A stretch of 64,000 nucleotides of DNA from Puia sp963703355 (lineage in GTDB: Bacteria > Bacteroidota > Bacteroidia > Chitinophagales > Chitinophagaceae): positions 3,224,001 through 3,288,000 of the forward strand of contig OY969813.1 in NCBI GenBank assembly GCA_963703355.1, given 5' to 3'. Shown one piece after another: positions 26,020 to 34,025 of this stretch. The translations under genes and the position numbers were made by a program. The notes under the pieces were generated by a model. That model was given only the letters and a program-made list of their open reading frames with translations, ran no database searches and was not told where the DNA came from. Each line of letters starts with the position of its first letter. Position 1 is the first letter of the stretch.

Positions 26020-26037
26020 CACGAAAACCGTAAAATC

Positions 26038-27174
26038 ATGCGCATCCACTTAAGAAAAAGAAAGGGTCAATTATCTGAGGCTAAAATAGCCAAAGGTCAG
26101 AAACAAATGACAAGTTTATACCTGGCATTTCAGGCACCGGGAAAGAAAGTACGATATCAGTGGTTAAAGCTATACTTATACGAATATCCGAAAACGGGTC
26201 TTGAAAAGGAACACAATAAGGAAATCATTAAACTGGCAGAGTCCATTAAGGCCAAACGAACGTTGGATTTCCAGACAACGAAGAACGGATTTGTAAGCGC
26301 TGAAAGGGGTAAGATCGATTTCCTCCAATTCTTTGAGAAAATGGTCGATCAGAAGAAGATCGGATCAGACGGTAACGGTGGTAACTGGCTCAGTACACTC
26401 AAGCACTTGAAGATCTACTTGAATGGGGATGATTATCCGATTGAACAAATTGATGACCGTTTCTTAGATGGTTTTCGAGATTATCTTATGAATCTGACGG
26501 TATCACCCGAAAAAGGTAAACTGAATATTAATTCTGCAGCATCTTATTTGAATAAGGTAAAAGCTTCTCTGCGAGAAGCATTCATGAATAAGATGATAAA
26601 AGAAAATCCATGTCTGAGAGTGAAATCTATCAAACAGGTACAGGGACATCGCCAGTTCTTAACATTAGAAGAACTTCAAAAGCTAGCCGGAACTCCATGT
26701 GAAACTCCTCTATTGAAAAAGGCTTTTCTTTTCAGTGCGCTCACTGGTCTCAGATGGTCGGATGTAAAAGCGATCACATGGGATAAGATCCATTATTCAG
26801 AAACTGATGGTTACAGTATACAGTTTACACAGAAGAAGACGAAACAGACTGAAGTCTTACCAGTTGCCGAACAGGCCATAAAATTATTGGGAGAAAGAAC
26901 ATCCGATTCGCCTTTTAGCGGACTGGAATATAATTCCTGGAAGAATGCAAAGTTGAGGGTCTGGATCCATGCAGCAGGGATTACGAAACGGATCACTTTC
27001 CACTGCGCACGTCATTCCTTTGCAACTCTTCAACTGTCCTTAAACACCGACATATATACTGTGAGCAAGATGCTGGGACACAAAAATCTTCGTACCACTG
27101 AGATCTATGCAAAGGTTATTGATAAACGTAAAATTGAGGCTGCCGGCAGGATCCCGATACTGATGGAATGCTAA
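26038..27174 (+). CDS. Tyrosine recombinase (site-specific integrase)
   Basis: 378 residues. The N-terminal arm-binding domain is followed by a SAM-like core-binding domain (about 95-200) and the catalytic domain with Arg239 (ALTGLRWSDV), the Lys beta-hairpin (TQKKTKQTEVLPV), His322-xx-Arg325 (FHCARHSFAT), His348 (LGHKN) and nucleophile Tyr357 (TTEIYAKV). The full catalytic set is present, so it should be active. It belongs to the Bacteroidota integrase type with HxxR and SxxLGH boxes. It is the best candidate for integration at mnmE. Confidence 0.93.
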   Translation: MRIHLRKRKGQLSEAKIAKGQKQMTSLYLAFQAPGKKVRYQWLKLYLYEYPKTGLEKEHNKEIIKLAESIKAKRTLDFQTTKNGFVSAERGKIDFLQFFEKMVDQKKIGSDGNGGNWLSTLKHLKIYLNGDDYPIEQIDDRFLDGFRDYLMNLTVSPEKGKLNINSAASYLNKVKASLREAFMNKMIKENPCLRVKSIKQVQGHRQFLTLEELQKLAGTPCETPLLKKAFLFSALTGLRWSDVKAITWDKIHYSETDGYSIQFTQKKTKQTEVLPVAEQAIKLLGERTSDSPFSGLEYNSWKNAKLRVWIHAAGITKRITFHCARHSFATLQLSLNTDIYTVSKMLGHKNLRTTEIYAKVIDKRKIEAAGRIPILMEC

Positions 27175-27401
27175 CCGTTTGTACGATTTATACAATTGGT
27201 TACTTTGTTATTTTCACTAATAATAGGCAATAATGATGTTTTTAGGATTGGATTACACGCTTTGGACGGTTTGCACACTTTTGTAAATTTATTTTCCAAA
27301 AAAAAGCCAAAAAAAAATACTGTTAATGCGAACGGATTATTGCTTAACAGATCTGGTGAACTATTAAAAACATTTAATATTTTTATTGGACAACCAGTAA
27401 A

Positions 27402-27959
27402 ATGATCCTTCAGTTCAAAATACAGATCCTGGATATAGGATCCCCAGATGTCTGGCGCCAACTTCATGTTCCAGATATTTTTAGCTTTCATCATTTCCAT
27501 CATATTATACAGGCCTCTTTTGGCTGGACAAATTCGCATCTGTATGAGTTCTCTCCTGAAGGGATTGGATCAGATGCTGTAATTACACATCCTGATTTTA
27601 TGCCAGAATCAGAGTACAGGAATAGTGTGCGCTTTAAACTGAGCCAGTATTTCTCTAAAATAGAAGATAAAATATTTTATACTTATGATTTTGGTGATAC
27701 CTGGGAGCATCTTATTACGCGTGAAGACATAGTTAATGAGCTAACTAAGAAAGCTACATGCATAAATGGAGGTGGGGCCAGTCCACCAGAAGATTGTGGC
27801 GGCCCTCGTGGTTATAAGGATTTTAAACTCGTAATAAATGATCCCATTCACGAAGAGTTTGCTTCATTAAATGAGTGGGCCGGGATCGGTATAAACGAGA
27901 AGTGGGATGCTTTTAAATTTGATAGAGAAAGAACCAATAGAGTATTGGAGAAGATGTAA
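27402..27959 (+). CDS. pRiA4b ORF-3-like protein
   Basis: 185 residues. Typical family motifs are visible: IGSPDVWRQLHVPDIFSFHHFHHIIQASFGWTNSHLYEF, FTYDFGDTWEHLI (here IFYTYDFGDTWEHLI) and GGGASPPEDCGGPRGYKDF. The family is found as passenger genes in transposons (IS1096) and plasmids; its function is not established. It lies 228 nt after the integrase. Confidence 0.88.
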   Translation: MILQFKIQILDIGSPDVWRQLHVPDIFSFHHFHHIIQASFGWTNSHLYEFSPEGIGSDAVITHPDFMPESEYRNSVRFKLSQYFSKIEDKIFYTYDFGDTWEHLITREDIVNELTKKATCINGGGASPPEDCGGPRGYKDFKLVINDPIHEEFASLNEWAGIGINEKWDAFKFDRERTNRVLEKM

Positions 27960-28196
27960 AAAGGGCTTAAATCTTAAAAGCCAAACCTGAACTGTTTACA
28001 AACCCTACATACCTGCACCAGACTCAACATAGGCTTGATCCATTAAATAAAATAACAAACTGCCAAACCTGCTAAACTGTGTAAACTGTTCGAGCCAAGA
28101 GTATCGTTATTATTCAATAAACACCAGATTGGTATAAACGAAAAGTTCGAAAATATTCGTATTGGATTATATTTATCAAAATGATAAACAGCAAAT

Positions 28197-28949
28197 ATGC
28201 TACAAAAAATTCTTACAAATAAGGAGTTTAAAGAGATTTATGATCACTGTCGCTTGTGCAAAGGTAGCTATGCCATTAAGGATTTTATTGAAGATATATT
28301 CAAGGAGTTCGGTAGCTCAAATACCAATCTTACTTTGACGTTAATGGAATTTATCGAGTCTCAATATCCTGCTTTACAGGGCAGACAAGATCTTGCAAAC
28401 AATAATTATTTAAATTTTAAGGAAGAGGAAGAACTAAATAATATAAAAGAACCATCGATTGAATACCTGTACAGCTTTTTAATTTATTTAACTGAAAACA
28501 AAAAGACGAATTTTCGTGGTAACGGCGATGATGATGAGCAGGAAAAAATATTCAAAACACATTTAGATGCCAAGAAATTGGAAACGGTGTTTAATGGTCT
28601 TCGAGAAAAAGGATACTGTAAGTTTTCTTCATTTGAATCAGTTCAATGGATATTTTTTGAGTCAAAGGATGAAACAAAATTTGAGAAGATTTGTTGGATT
28701 GATCAAAACATAAAAAACAAAGACACAAATTACCAGACCCTTCTGTTTTTGCTTGAACAAATAGTCTCGGATTTTAATTTATTAGATAGAGGCCAAACGA
28801 AAAGGGCTATAATAGGAAGGTTTAATAATTCAAGTAGTAAGGAATTCCACGAGAATAATTTTAAGTCAGTTATTCAGAGGTATAATAAAAATAAAAAGGA
28901 TAGGAAATTATCCCCAAGCTTCAAAAAGATTCTAGTTTTTTTGCAGTAA
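28197..28949 (+). CDS. Hypothetical protein of element 1
   Basis: 250 residues, soluble, AT-rich codons. Features are an early ...YDHCRLCKGSYAIKDFIEDIFKEF segment, an acidic middle region (GNGDDDEQEK) and a C-terminal half with LFLLEQIVSDFNLLDRGQTKRAIIGRFNNSSSKEFHENNFKSVIQRYNKNKKDRK that might be a helical regulatory domain. I do not recognise it with confidence. It stands alone before a perfect palindrome (28969-29006). Confidence 0.55.
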   Translation: MLQKILTNKEFKEIYDHCRLCKGSYAIKDFIEDIFKEFGSSNTNLTLTLMEFIESQYPALQGRQDLANNNYLNFKEEEELNNIKEPSIEYLYSFLIYLTENKKTNFRGNGDDDEQEKIFKTHLDAKKLETVFNGLREKGYCKFSSFESVQWIFFESKDETKFEKICWIDQNIKNKDTNYQTLLFLLEQIVSDFNLLDRGQTKRAIIGRFNNSSSKEFHENNFKSVIQRYNKNKKDRKLSPSFKKILVFLQ

Positions 28950-28968
28950 GAATTATTTTGGCATGTTA

Positions 28969-29006
28969 AGCGATACCGTACTTTTTAATTAAAGTACGGT
29001 ATCGCT
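28969..29006. terminator. 16-bp perfect inverted repeat (terminator or operator)
   Basis: AGCGATACCGTACTTT and its exact reverse complement flank TTAATT. The right arm is followed by ATTTT, so it can act as a terminator for the gene ending at 28949. The arms contain GATACCGTA, the same core as the GATACGG arrays at the element ends, so a protein-binding role is possible. Confidence 0.65.
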
Positions 29007-29104
29007 ATTTTACGAGGAGAATGTATTTCATTCCTTTACATCATCATACAATAATGTATGTGTCTCGTGGCCACGAGCAAATAAATAACCAATACATAAA
29101 AGGA

Positions 29105-29341
29105 ATGACAGAAACACAATTTTTATCCAGTCAACAAACTGCTGAATATTTGGGCATCAGCATATGGCAGGTTTACAAGCTTCATTTATCGGGAAAAGTA
29201 CCGGCAAGTAAGCCCAACGGCGGTAAAATTTATTTTAACAAGTCAGATATCGACGAGTGGTTAGTAGCGGGTCTAAAGCCCACTGAAAATGATATCAACA
29301 AAAGAGCAACAAATACATTACTTAAAACCTACACAAAATGA
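29105..29341 (+). CDS. Excisionase-family HTH DNA-binding protein (first of pair)
   Basis: The frame is open from 29021, but the natural start is ATG at 29105, giving 78 residues: a MerR-like HTH_17 domain (LSSQQTAEYLGISIWQVYKLHLSGKVPASKPNGGKIYFNKSDIDEWL). These small proteins act as excisionases or regulators on Bacteroidota elements. The stop TGA overlaps the ATG of the next gene. Confidence 0.82.
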   Translation: MTETQFLSSQQTAEYLGISIWQVYKLHLSGKVPASKPNGGKIYFNKSDIDEWLVAGLKPTENDINKRATNTLLKTYTK

Positions 29342-29643
29342 GGAAGACAAAGGGATCAAAAAGGAATCGTACTACAGTGGCATATCCTGCACCTGAAAAG
29401 GAGCTCCTAACCACAAAGGAAGCCGCCCTGTTTTTGGATAGAAAAGAACTCACTATTCGGAATATGGCTTATTTGGGAATAATTAAACCTATTAAGCTTC
29501 GGGGAAGGTGTTATTATCGAAAATCGGTTCTTATACATTGGATTGTTATTGGCCGGCCATTTTCGATAAAAAAGAACAGGGCCTTAGCCAAGGTAATTCC
29601 TATGCATCCCGTTACATCTGGTGTTAGCGTGAATGTGATATAA
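29338..29643 (+). CDS. HTH DNA-binding protein (second of pair)
   Basis: 101 residues. Its HTH (LLTTKEAALFLDRKELTIRNMAYLGIIKPIKLRGRCYYRKSVLIHWI, about 22-70) is excisionase-like with a basic N-terminus (KTKGSKRNRTT). It is translationally coupled to the preceding gene (ATGA overlap at 29338-29341) and followed 59 nt later by the primase-like gene. The pair probably controls excision or replication genes of the element. Confidence 0.75.
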   Translation: MRKTKGSKRNRTTVAYPAPEKELLTTKEAALFLDRKELTIRNMAYLGIIKPIKLRGRCYYRKSVLIHWIVIGRPFSIKKNRALAKVIPMHPVTSGVSVNVI

Positions 29644-29702
29644 GTACAATTAAAAGGGAGGGATTGATACGCCCTCCCTCAATAAAATTTAAAGAAAAAA
29701 GC

Positions 29703-32072
29703 ATGGATAACATTTCAATGGTCAACGATCACGCCGCGGTAGTTGGTACAACCTCATTGGCAGCGGTATTTGATCTCATCAAAAATACTAAATCTCCACA
29801 TCGGGAGAAGATAGAAGAAATTCGTCAAGTATATACTGTGGGGGCAAAGTCTGAGGCCGATAAAATAAAGGGTACTCTGCAAGGATTTACATGCTCCGGT
29901 GTATTCCGTAAGAAACGGACGACAAAAAACCTGGAAGCATACTCCGGGATGCTTATGCTGGATCTGGATGACTTGCAACCAGCAGAAGTGAGGGATGCAC
30001 AGACCAAGGCAGAAAGTATTCCCTATACGCATGGATATTTTATCAGTCCCAGCGGGTATGGGCTTAAGATTGTAGTAAAAGTCAGCTCAACCGGTGATGA
30101 GCATAAAATCGCTTATGATCAGGTAAAGACTTTTTACGAAGGGGAGCTCGGACACAAGCTGGACAAGACTTGTGATGTAGCCAGGTTAACTTACATCTCG
30201 TGGGATCCGGAGGCTTTTTTTAATGAGAACAGTGCCGTATTTCAGGTGGATCTGACACAGGTTAAGAAGCCAATAATGCCTACGGTTAATACCGGTCAGC
30301 ACGGCGTCTTGAACAAAAGCCAAGCAGCTGCCGCCTTTAAGAAAGCGATTGCTTTCACTGAGAGAATGAGCAGATTTGAGGAAAGTAATCGGAATAACTT
30401 CATTTTTCAACTCGCTTGCAACTGTAACCGGGACGGTATTAGTGTGGAGGCGATGCTGGATCTCAGCAGAGAGAAGTATGCTGAAGGATGGGACGAGAAA
30501 GAACTGCAGGACGTTATTGTTGGTGCGTATAATAGATACGCCGATCAGGCCGGGCAATGGAAAAATCTTTCAAATGCTGGACGTATCAATTTAAGTGCTA
30601 CACATAAGATGAAGGATGAACCGGTTGTAACTGAGAATACTGAAATTGACAAAACTCCAAAGATTCCGGTCGATATAATTAATAATATGCCGGCACTGAT
30701 ACACAATATTGCTGTTATGCTCAAAAGTGATAGGGAGCGGGATACTTTTGTTACTGGTGCACTAACTGTATTGAGCGGTTGTCTCGGTAGTATCAAAGGG
30801 GTTTACGATGGTAACGTTTATTATCCCAATCTCTTCTGCTTCATTATTGCACCAGCAGCTAGCGGTAAGGGTGTTCTTCGTCTTTCCAGTGAGTTAGGAG
30901 GAGACCTTAATGTGAGAATGAAGAAGGAAAGCGAGAAGTCTGAGGCGGAATTTATGCAGCTGATGGATGAATATAACGATGCCAAAAAACGAGGACAGCG
31001 TGATATCCAAAAACCAGAAAGGCCTCCATTTAAGTTGCTATTCGCTCCTGGTAACTCAAGTTCGGCATCAATTTATGACCATCTGAATGAATCTGGTGGA
31101 ATCGGAATTCTATGTGAAACGGAAGCGGACACAGTGGCGAGCTGCATGAAAAACGACTGGGGCAATTATTCTGATTTATTGCGAAAAGTCTTTCATCATG
31201 AAAGGATTAGCAGTGGCAGAAAGACCACTGGCAAAAGGAACATAGAGATCCTAAACCCACGGCTTTCGGTCGCACTGTCCGGAACTGTAGGCCAGGTGAA
31301 AGGTTTGATTCCATCGGCAGAGGATGGGTTATTTAGTCGATTTATTTACTATCAGTTTGTGGTTGAAAGGAAGTGGAGAGACGTTTCACCTTCAAACGGG
31401 AAAGGGGACATGCCGGCTATCATCGCTGCCAAATCAAAGGAAGTCACAGCGATGGTGGAGTACCTGAATAAATACCCGTCCGAATTTAGGATGACCGAAC
31501 AGCAATGGAATAGGTTGAATATATTCTTCAGCAAAAAGCTTACGGAAGTATCCTGTTTTGTGACGGAAGAAGCATCCGCCACGGTGATGAGGCTGGGTTT
31601 GATTGCATTCCGGATCGGTATGATCGTTTCTGCAATGAAAAAATACGAAGAGAATTCCAAGGAATTTATTGTCACATGCACCGACAAACATTTCGAAATG
31701 TCGATTGGCCTGGTGGCTGTGTATCTTCAGCACGCGCTTCTGATGTATAAGGAGTTACCTGCGTTTAATAGTAATAAGCCAGAAGTAGCGGGGAAGCAGA
31801 AAAGGTTCCTGGATCTCCTTCCGGTTGAATTTACGCGGGATGATTCCATAACCTATGCCAACGATGCAGGATTAAACGTTTCTGACAGCTGGGTAGACCG
31901 GTGGTTAAAGCGCTTTCTACAGTATGACTTTCTAATGAAGCCTGAATATAATGTTTACCGCAGAGTGCAGGCCAATATTGTAGAACCAGAAGTCGGAAAA
32001 GAAGCCGACTTTTCGCAAATCCCATTTACAATCATTGGCGGAATTCCAGGAATGGAAGAGATGGCAGCGTAG
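29703..32072 (+). CDS. VirE/BT4734-type N-terminal plus DUF3987 primase-helicase-like protein
   Basis: 789 residues from the ATG at 29703. The N-terminal BT4734-like (VirE N-terminal) domain covers about 25-190, with SGVFRKKRTTKNLEAYSGMLMLDLDDLQPAEVRDAQ and YFISPSGYGLKIVVKV, the acidic primase-like LDLDD motif. A small helical domain follows (GISVEAMLDLSREKYAEGWDEKELQDVI). Next is a DUF3987 ATPase-like region with APAASGKG near residue 380, ETEADTV, and SGTVGQVKGLIPSAEDGLFSRFIYY. It is probably the replication protein of the element. A TTG upstream (29664) is not preferred. Confidence 0.85.
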   Translation: MDNISMVNDHAAVVGTTSLAAVFDLIKNTKSPHREKIEEIRQVYTVGAKSEADKIKGTLQGFTCSGVFRKKRTTKNLEAYSGMLMLDLDDLQPAEVRDAQTKAESIPYTHGYFISPSGYGLKIVVKVSSTGDEHKIAYDQVKTFYEGELGHKLDKTCDVARLTYISWDPEAFFNENSAVFQVDLTQVKKPIMPTVNTGQHGVLNKSQAAAAFKKAIAFTERMSRFEESNRNNFIFQLACNCNRDGISVEAMLDLSREKYAEGWDEKELQDVIVGAYNRYADQAGQWKNLSNAGRINLSATHKMKDEPVVTENTEIDKTPKIPVDIINNMPALIHNIAVMLKSDRERDTFVTGALTVLSGCLGSIKGVYDGNVYYPNLFCFIIAPAASGKGVLRLSSELGGDLNVRMKKESEKSEAEFMQLMDEYNDAKKRGQRDIQKPERPPFKLLFAPGNSSSASIYDHLNESGGIGILCETEADTVASCMKNDWGNYSDLLRKVFHHERISSGRKTTGKRNIEILNPRLSVALSGTVGQVKGLIPSAEDGLFSRFIYYQFVVERKWRDVSPSNGKGDMPAIIAAKSKEVTAMVEYLNKYPSEFRMTEQQWNRLNIFFSKKLTEVSCFVTEEASATVMRLGLIAFRIGMIVSAMKKYEENSKEFIVTCTDKHFEMSIGLVAVYLQHALLMYKELPAFNSNKPEVAGKQKRFLDLLPVEFTRDDSITYANDAGLNVSDSWVDRWLKRFLQYDFLMKPEYNVYRRVQANIVEPEVGKEADFSQIPFTIIGGIPGMEEMAA

Positions 32073-32094
32073 CAGTTTTTTTTATATAGTAAGC

Positions 32095-32124
32095 AAAGAC
32101 CGGTATATAGACCGGTCTTTTTTT
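32095..32124 (+). terminator. Rho-independent terminator after the primase-like gene
   Basis: The stem AAAGACCGGT / ACCGGTCTTT with a six-base loop is followed by a T run. It ends the 29105-32072 operon. Confidence 0.9.
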
Positions 32125-32481
32125 ATATCAGTAATCAGTGTGAAATCGTATAAAGCGTCCAATCCGTCTAAACCGCGAGAATTGTAGATTTTAAATAAAT
32201 CGGCACCCTAGGGGCTAAAATGAAATAACAAAGTAGCGTTCCGGGCACGACCGAGCTGTTTGTGATAACACTACGGGAATGTCGTTAATTACTGAACACT
32301 ACAATCACATTCCAGTCTCATTTTGAAGACTTTATGACATTTATTTTTCAGCTTGCTATCTCCCAGGAAAGCTATACTATTTCTCCAGGATAAGTATATA
32401 CTATCCCAGGGGAAAAATATTAATGTCCAGGAAATATCAAATATGGAAATATTGGTTTATAATTGCATTTAAATTATCAAT
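32125..32481. other. Non-coding region with phased CCAGG repeats before the DGQHR gene
   Basis: A 357-nt gap with no gene. In its last 120 nt, CCAGG occurs at 32363, 32385, 32406 and 32427, spaced 22, 21 and 21 bp (two helical turns). It is embedded in a degenerate unit of roughly TYCCAGGAWARNTATA. These may be binding sites for a regulator (possibly the DGQHR protein or the primase). The rest of the gap shows nothing I can identify. Confidence 0.5.
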
Positions 32482-33933
32482 ATGAGCATATTAATGGAAG
32501 AAAAGGGAGTATTGACACTGGAAGACGCGATGTCAAATCAAAATACCATGGGGAGACCTGTAAAAACTTTTGTAGGTACCAATTCCGGAAATAGGACATT
32601 CACCCTATTGCTGTCATTGTTCGAAGTTCATGAATTTACGGCTGTCGCTAATGACCCTGGGGCTGACGGAATTATAGCTCAAAGAAAATTAGACATACCG
32701 CATGCTACAGAAATTGGAAAATATATTCTCAAAGCATTACTTACATCAGTTGAGAGAAAGTTTATAAAACAAAATCGCGCCATTCCTGAAATGCTTAAAC
32801 AGATTTTGCACGACATGGGCCGCCAGCCGTACCTCTCTATTCCACCATTAGTAGCGTCATTTAGGAATTGTTTGCCAGGTGGAGTTAATCTAGCAGTTCA
32901 ACCTCTAGCTACGGCTACAGAGGGAACCGCTTGCTTTAAAATTTATATTAATCATGGTGACGTTTTCTGGATTGTCGATGGCCAGCATCGTAGGAAGGGA
33001 ATTCAATTAGTTTATGAATTTTTGGATTATTTAAATACTTATAAGAAGTATCCGAACAAAGGGTCGCTATATCAACCAGCCGAAAAAAAAGACAATATAA
33101 CTCAGGAAGAGGTGACAATTTGGGCTGAGTGTTTGGAAATGTCAAAAGCATGTACTATAAATTTAGAAATACATTTGGGTTTAAATGTCGATCAGGAAAG
33201 GCAACTTTTCCACGATTTGAATAACCTTTCGAGGAAAGTGGAAAAAAGTTTAGCTCTTCAGTTTGACAATTCAAATCCTGTCAATCGTTTTGTTAAAAAT
33301 GTACTTGTTGATGATGTATTTAATAACGAAGGGTTTCCCATATTTGAGCAGGACAAAATTAACTGGGCAGATGAAAAACCGGGTTTCAATAGGAAAGATT
33401 TGGTTTCGATCAATGCCCATCTAATTTTAAATAAAAGTACTATTAATAATGCCACTCCACAGATGTTGGATGGGAAAGAAGAAGTTGCAAAAGCGTTTTG
33501 GGAAAAAATACTATTGATCCCAAAAATTACAAACACAAATCCAAGGCAGAACACGGTAGCTGCACAGCCAGTTGTTTTAAAGGCACTCGCTAAACTTACC
33601 TTTGATTTCTTTTTTGGTAAAAACAAAGATTGGGCTACAGAAGAAAACCAGCAAAAATTATTTGCTGGTATGACAGCAATAGATTTTTCGCATTCAAACC
33701 CTATGTGGAGATATTATTCTTTGAGTGCAGATGAAATTATACAATATGGTCTTGAAAGTTTGACCGAATATTTACCTAATGATACCCAGGGTAACCGCGA
33801 TTTAGGTAATTATGACGCCAATAGTGAATTCAGATTTAGCCAGAAACACAATGATGTTTTTCCCATTATCGGCGATATGATTCGGTGGAAGTTAAATTTA
33901 CCGAAACGGAAAAGAGAAGTGTCGGCGAACTAA
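32482..33933 (+). CDS. DGQHR-domain (DndB-like) protein
   Basis: 483 residues. It has the name-giving DGQHR motif at 166-170 (VFWIVDGQHRRKGIQL) and the downstream pattern NLSRKVEKSLALQFDN...NRF, which matches the HDLNxxxKxV-type motif of the DGQHR/DndB family. DndB regulates DNA phosphorothioation, but here no dnd or ssp modification genes are present; the neighbours are a methylation-based restriction operon on the opposite strand. It may sense or regulate that system, or be a stand-alone defence protein. It is convergent to the helicase gene and shares a bidirectional terminator with it. Confidence 0.78.
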   Translation: MSILMEEKGVLTLEDAMSNQNTMGRPVKTFVGTNSGNRTFTLLLSLFEVHEFTAVANDPGADGIIAQRKLDIPHATEIGKYILKALLTSVERKFIKQNRAIPEMLKQILHDMGRQPYLSIPPLVASFRNCLPGGVNLAVQPLATATEGTACFKIYINHGDVFWIVDGQHRRKGIQLVYEFLDYLNTYKKYPNKGSLYQPAEKKDNITQEEVTIWAECLEMSKACTINLEIHLGLNVDQERQLFHDLNNLSRKVEKSLALQFDNSNPVNRFVKNVLVDDVFNNEGFPIFEQDKINWADEKPGFNRKDLVSINAHLILNKSTINNATPQMLDGKEEVAKAFWEKILLIPKITNTNPRQNTVAAQPVVLKALAKLTFDFFFGKNKDWATEENQQKLFAGMTAIDFSHSNPMWRYYSLSADEIIQYGLESLTEYLPNDTQGNRDLGNYDANSEFRFSQKHNDVFPIIGDMIRWKLNLPKRKREVSAN

Positions 33934-33943
33934 AATATATATA

Positions 33944-33982
33944 TATATAGGCCTTCCTTGAAGTTCAGGGAAGGCCTATATA
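33944..33982. terminator. Bidirectional terminator between DGQHR gene and helicase
   Basis: TATATAGGCCTTCCT and AGGGAAGGCCTATATA pair over about 14-15 bp with a short loop. T-rich sequence follows on the + side and A/T-rich on the other. It lies between convergent genes. Confidence 0.82.
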
Positions 33983-34025
33983 ATATTTTCTTACTAAACT
34001 AATTCAGGAGTTGAAAATTCCATCG

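Noticed and set aside
27196..27405. ORF between integrase and pRiA4b-like gene
   Set aside because: AT-rich, no domain, overlapped by an opposite frame; better explained as non-coding.
32363..32431. CCAGG motifs as simple Dcm-type methylation sites
   Set aside because: CCWGG sites do occur by chance, but the 21-22-bp phasing and surrounding similarity argue for a repeated unit; kept as a finding instead.
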